NCBI GenBank assembly: GCA_023665325.1
Contig: JAMPED010000052.1
Span: forward strand, 1 to 7,504
DNA from: Acetobacter sp.
GTDB lineage: Bacteria > Pseudomonadota > Alphaproteobacteria > RF32 > CAG-239
Length of the DNA stretch: 7,504 nt
Direction: 5' to 3'
Shown here: piece after piece, positions 6,017 to 7,504 of the stretch
How the letters are laid out: each line of letters opens with the position of its first letter
Position numbering within the stretch: the first letter of the stretch is position 1
The notes under the pieces: generated by a model
Seen by the model: only the letters and a program-made list of their open reading frames with translations
Told to the model about the DNA's origin: nothing
Databases searched by the model: none
Made by a program: the position numbers and the translations under genes

Positions 6017-7504
6017 ATGAAAAATAATCTTTTAGCAACAACAGCATTAGCAGTAATAGTGTTTACCACATCTGCTATGGCAAAACAAATTTCAGTCAGT
6101 ACAGGAGAAGAAATAGTTATTTCCAATAAAGTTGAAATTAACAATAGTGACACAAGCGCCATTGTTAATAAGGGAACGTTGCTTTTAGAAAATGGGGCAG
6201 ATTTTTATTCTAACAAAAATGATAAAGATAAACAGAATGGTGGGGCTATTTTAAATAGCGGAACTATTATTATAAAAAATGGAGTAAATTTTGATTCTAA
6301 TGAGGTTACAGGACACGGTGGCGCCATTTTTAATAATGGAAAAATAACTATTGACGGAAAAGCTACATTTAAAAATAATAAGACAATTCAGGGAAGCGAA
6401 CTTAAGGATCCTTATTACAGAGGGGGAGCTATACTTAATAGAACAGATAGCACATTTAGTGAGATAATATTTAACGGTGAAACAGAATTTAGTGACAATA
6501 CGTCAGCTAATAGTGGTGGCGCTATAGATAATATTTCGGGAAAAATTACATTTAACAAAAAAGCCATATTTATGAATAACCAAGCAAAAGGATATGGTGG
6601 TGCTATTTATAATTATGGAAATGATAAATATGATAGTGAAATTATTTTTAATGATGGTGTCGAATTTTCAAATAGTAAGATGCCGGATGAAGGATATTCA
6701 AGTTCTTTTATACATAATGCAACGGAGACAAGTAAAGTTTTTATTAAAGGGGATGCGCTTTTCCAAAATGCGTACATAAATGCAGGATCTGCGGTGTTAA
6801 ATCAAGGATTATTCCAATATGAAGATGAAAATGGTGTTATAAGTTTTCTTGATAATACAGCACCTTATGCTAGTGCTTTGTCAAATGGTGGCAATGGTGA
6901 AGTCATTATTAAAGCTAAAAAAGTTATATTTGATAATAATGATACAATGTCTTTGGATAAGGCTTATGCCGGTGCTATTTGGAATACTAACAAGATGGAG
7001 ATATTAGGCGAAGAGAATATCTTTACGAATAATAAATCTCAGAGTACTGGAAATAATCAAACAGAAGATAAAATTGTCCAAATCGGTGGTGGCGCGATTC
7101 AGTATAGGGCGAGTGGAACAGGAAGTTACTTAATCATAGGTACGGAAAATAGCGTTAATAATTTTGCAAATAATGAAGCCGTACAAAATGGTGGTGCTAT
7201 TTTAGCTCGCGGTGAAGGAGATGACAACGCAACGACGACTATTAGCGGAACAACGACATTCAGCGGCAATAAAGCTGGTGGTAGTGGTGGTGCTATTTAT
7301 AATAAAAGTATTATCGGCGATAATGGTGTCGCAGGTAAGTCATATATAACCATTGCAGGTAATTCAACATTTAGCAATAATTATGCCGGAAAAGAAGGCG
7401 GTGCTGTTTATAATAGTGAAAATACCTCGTTAAATTTATCAGGAGAAGCTACATTTTCTGAAAATAAAGCCGGCGAAAAATATAATGACATTCATAACTT
7501 AGGG
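6017..7504 (+). CDS. Pmp-like autotransporter/adhesin with GGA[IV] and FxxN repeats (3' truncated)
   Basis: The frame stays open for 496 codons to the window end without a stop, so the C-terminus is missing. Residues 1-22 form a Sec signal peptide: MKNN, a hydrophobic core, then SAMA before K23. The mature part has no cysteine and is rich in Asn, Gly, Thr and Ser. It consists of imperfect repeats of roughly 25-40 residues of the form GGAIYNxG-(x)-ITIxGxxTFSxNxA. GGA[IV] occurs at 75, 101, 136, 167, 194, 358, 392, 424 and 461. FxxN occurs at 63, 92, 118, 158, 185, 277, 305, 336, 383, 415, 452 and 480. This pairing is the hallmark of the chlamydial Pmp repeat, which folds as a right-handed beta-helix in autotransporter passengers. 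I infer a surface-exposed adhesin. A C-terminal beta-barrel is expected downstream but cannot be seen; another surface anchor is possible. The gene is divergent from gltX, with a strong ribosome binding site. Confidence 0.85.
   Translation, partial: MKNNLLATTALAVIVFTTSAMAKQISVSTGEEIVISNKVEINNSDTSAIVNKGTLLLENGADFYSNKNDKDKQNGGAILNSGTIIIKNGVNFDSNEVTGHGGAIFNNGKITIDGKATFKNNKTIQGSELKDPYYRGGAILNRTDSTFSEIIFNGETEFSDNTSANSGGAIDNISGKITFNKKAIFMNNQAKGYGGAIYNYGNDKYDSEIIFNDGVEFSNSKMPDEGYSSSFIHNATETSKVFIKGDALFQNAYINAGSAVLNQGLFQYEDENGVISFLDNTAPYASALSNGGNGEVIIKAKKVIFDNNDTMSLDKAYAGAIWNTNKMEILGEENIFTNNKSQSTGNNQTEDKIVQIGGGAIQYRASGTGSYLIIGTENSVNNFANNEAVQNGGAILARGEGDDNATTTISGTTTFSGNKAGGSGGAIYNKSIIGDNGVAGKSYITIAGNSTFSNNYAGKEGGAVYNSENTSLNLSGEATFSENKAGEKYNDIHNLG

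Noticed and set aside
6594..6779. 61-codon frame inside the Pmp-like gene
   Set aside because: It is out of frame with the long repeat-protein reading frame, which has a signal peptide, a ribosome binding site and a continuous repeat pattern.

Overview
The window is AT-rich DNA that most likely comes from a Gram-negative alphaproteobacterium, probably a host-associated one. The best taxonomic clue is the glutamyl-tRNA synthetase. It is a short (440-residue) form with no zinc-site cysteine cluster, a KLSKR version of the KMSKS loop, and a C-terminus that reads like the alphaproteobacterial GltX group. A TolC-family outer-membrane channel and a Sec-exported surface protein confirm a double membrane. 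The species cannot be named from sequence alone.

Layout: bases 2-4270 (+) hold a tightly packed four-gene operon: a TolC-like outer-membrane channel (5' end outside the window), a MacA-like periplasmic adaptor, a MacB-type ABC ATPase and a MacB-type permease. Each gene overlaps the next by 1, 1 and 7 bases, so they are probably translationally coupled. Together they encode a complete tripartite efflux or secretion pump with MacB split into two polypeptides. A GC-rich hairpin at 4269-4295 separates this operon from gltX, which is convergent on the minus strand (4303-5625). The T-run of the hairpin lies on the gltX side.

Bases 5626-6016 are a very AT-rich divergent intergenic region of about 390 bp, unusually rich in structure. 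It contains a 30-bp direct repeat (29/30 identical) with copies exactly 250 bp apart, an 18-bp perfect inverted repeat, an overlapping 14-bp perfect hairpin that competes with it, and a perfect consensus DnaA box. It also has a good sigma-70-like promoter for gltX and weaker candidates for the next gene.

From 6017 to the window end (+) an open frame of 496 codons with no stop encodes a secreted, cysteine-free repeat protein. It has a signal peptide and then repeated GGA[IV] and FxxN tetrapeptides, the combination known from chlamydial polymorphic membrane proteins (Pmp). It is most likely the passenger of a Pmp-like autotransporter or adhesin whose C-terminal part lies beyond the window. The least ordinary parts of the window are this gene and the repeat-dense region in front of it; the pump and gltX look like standard genes.
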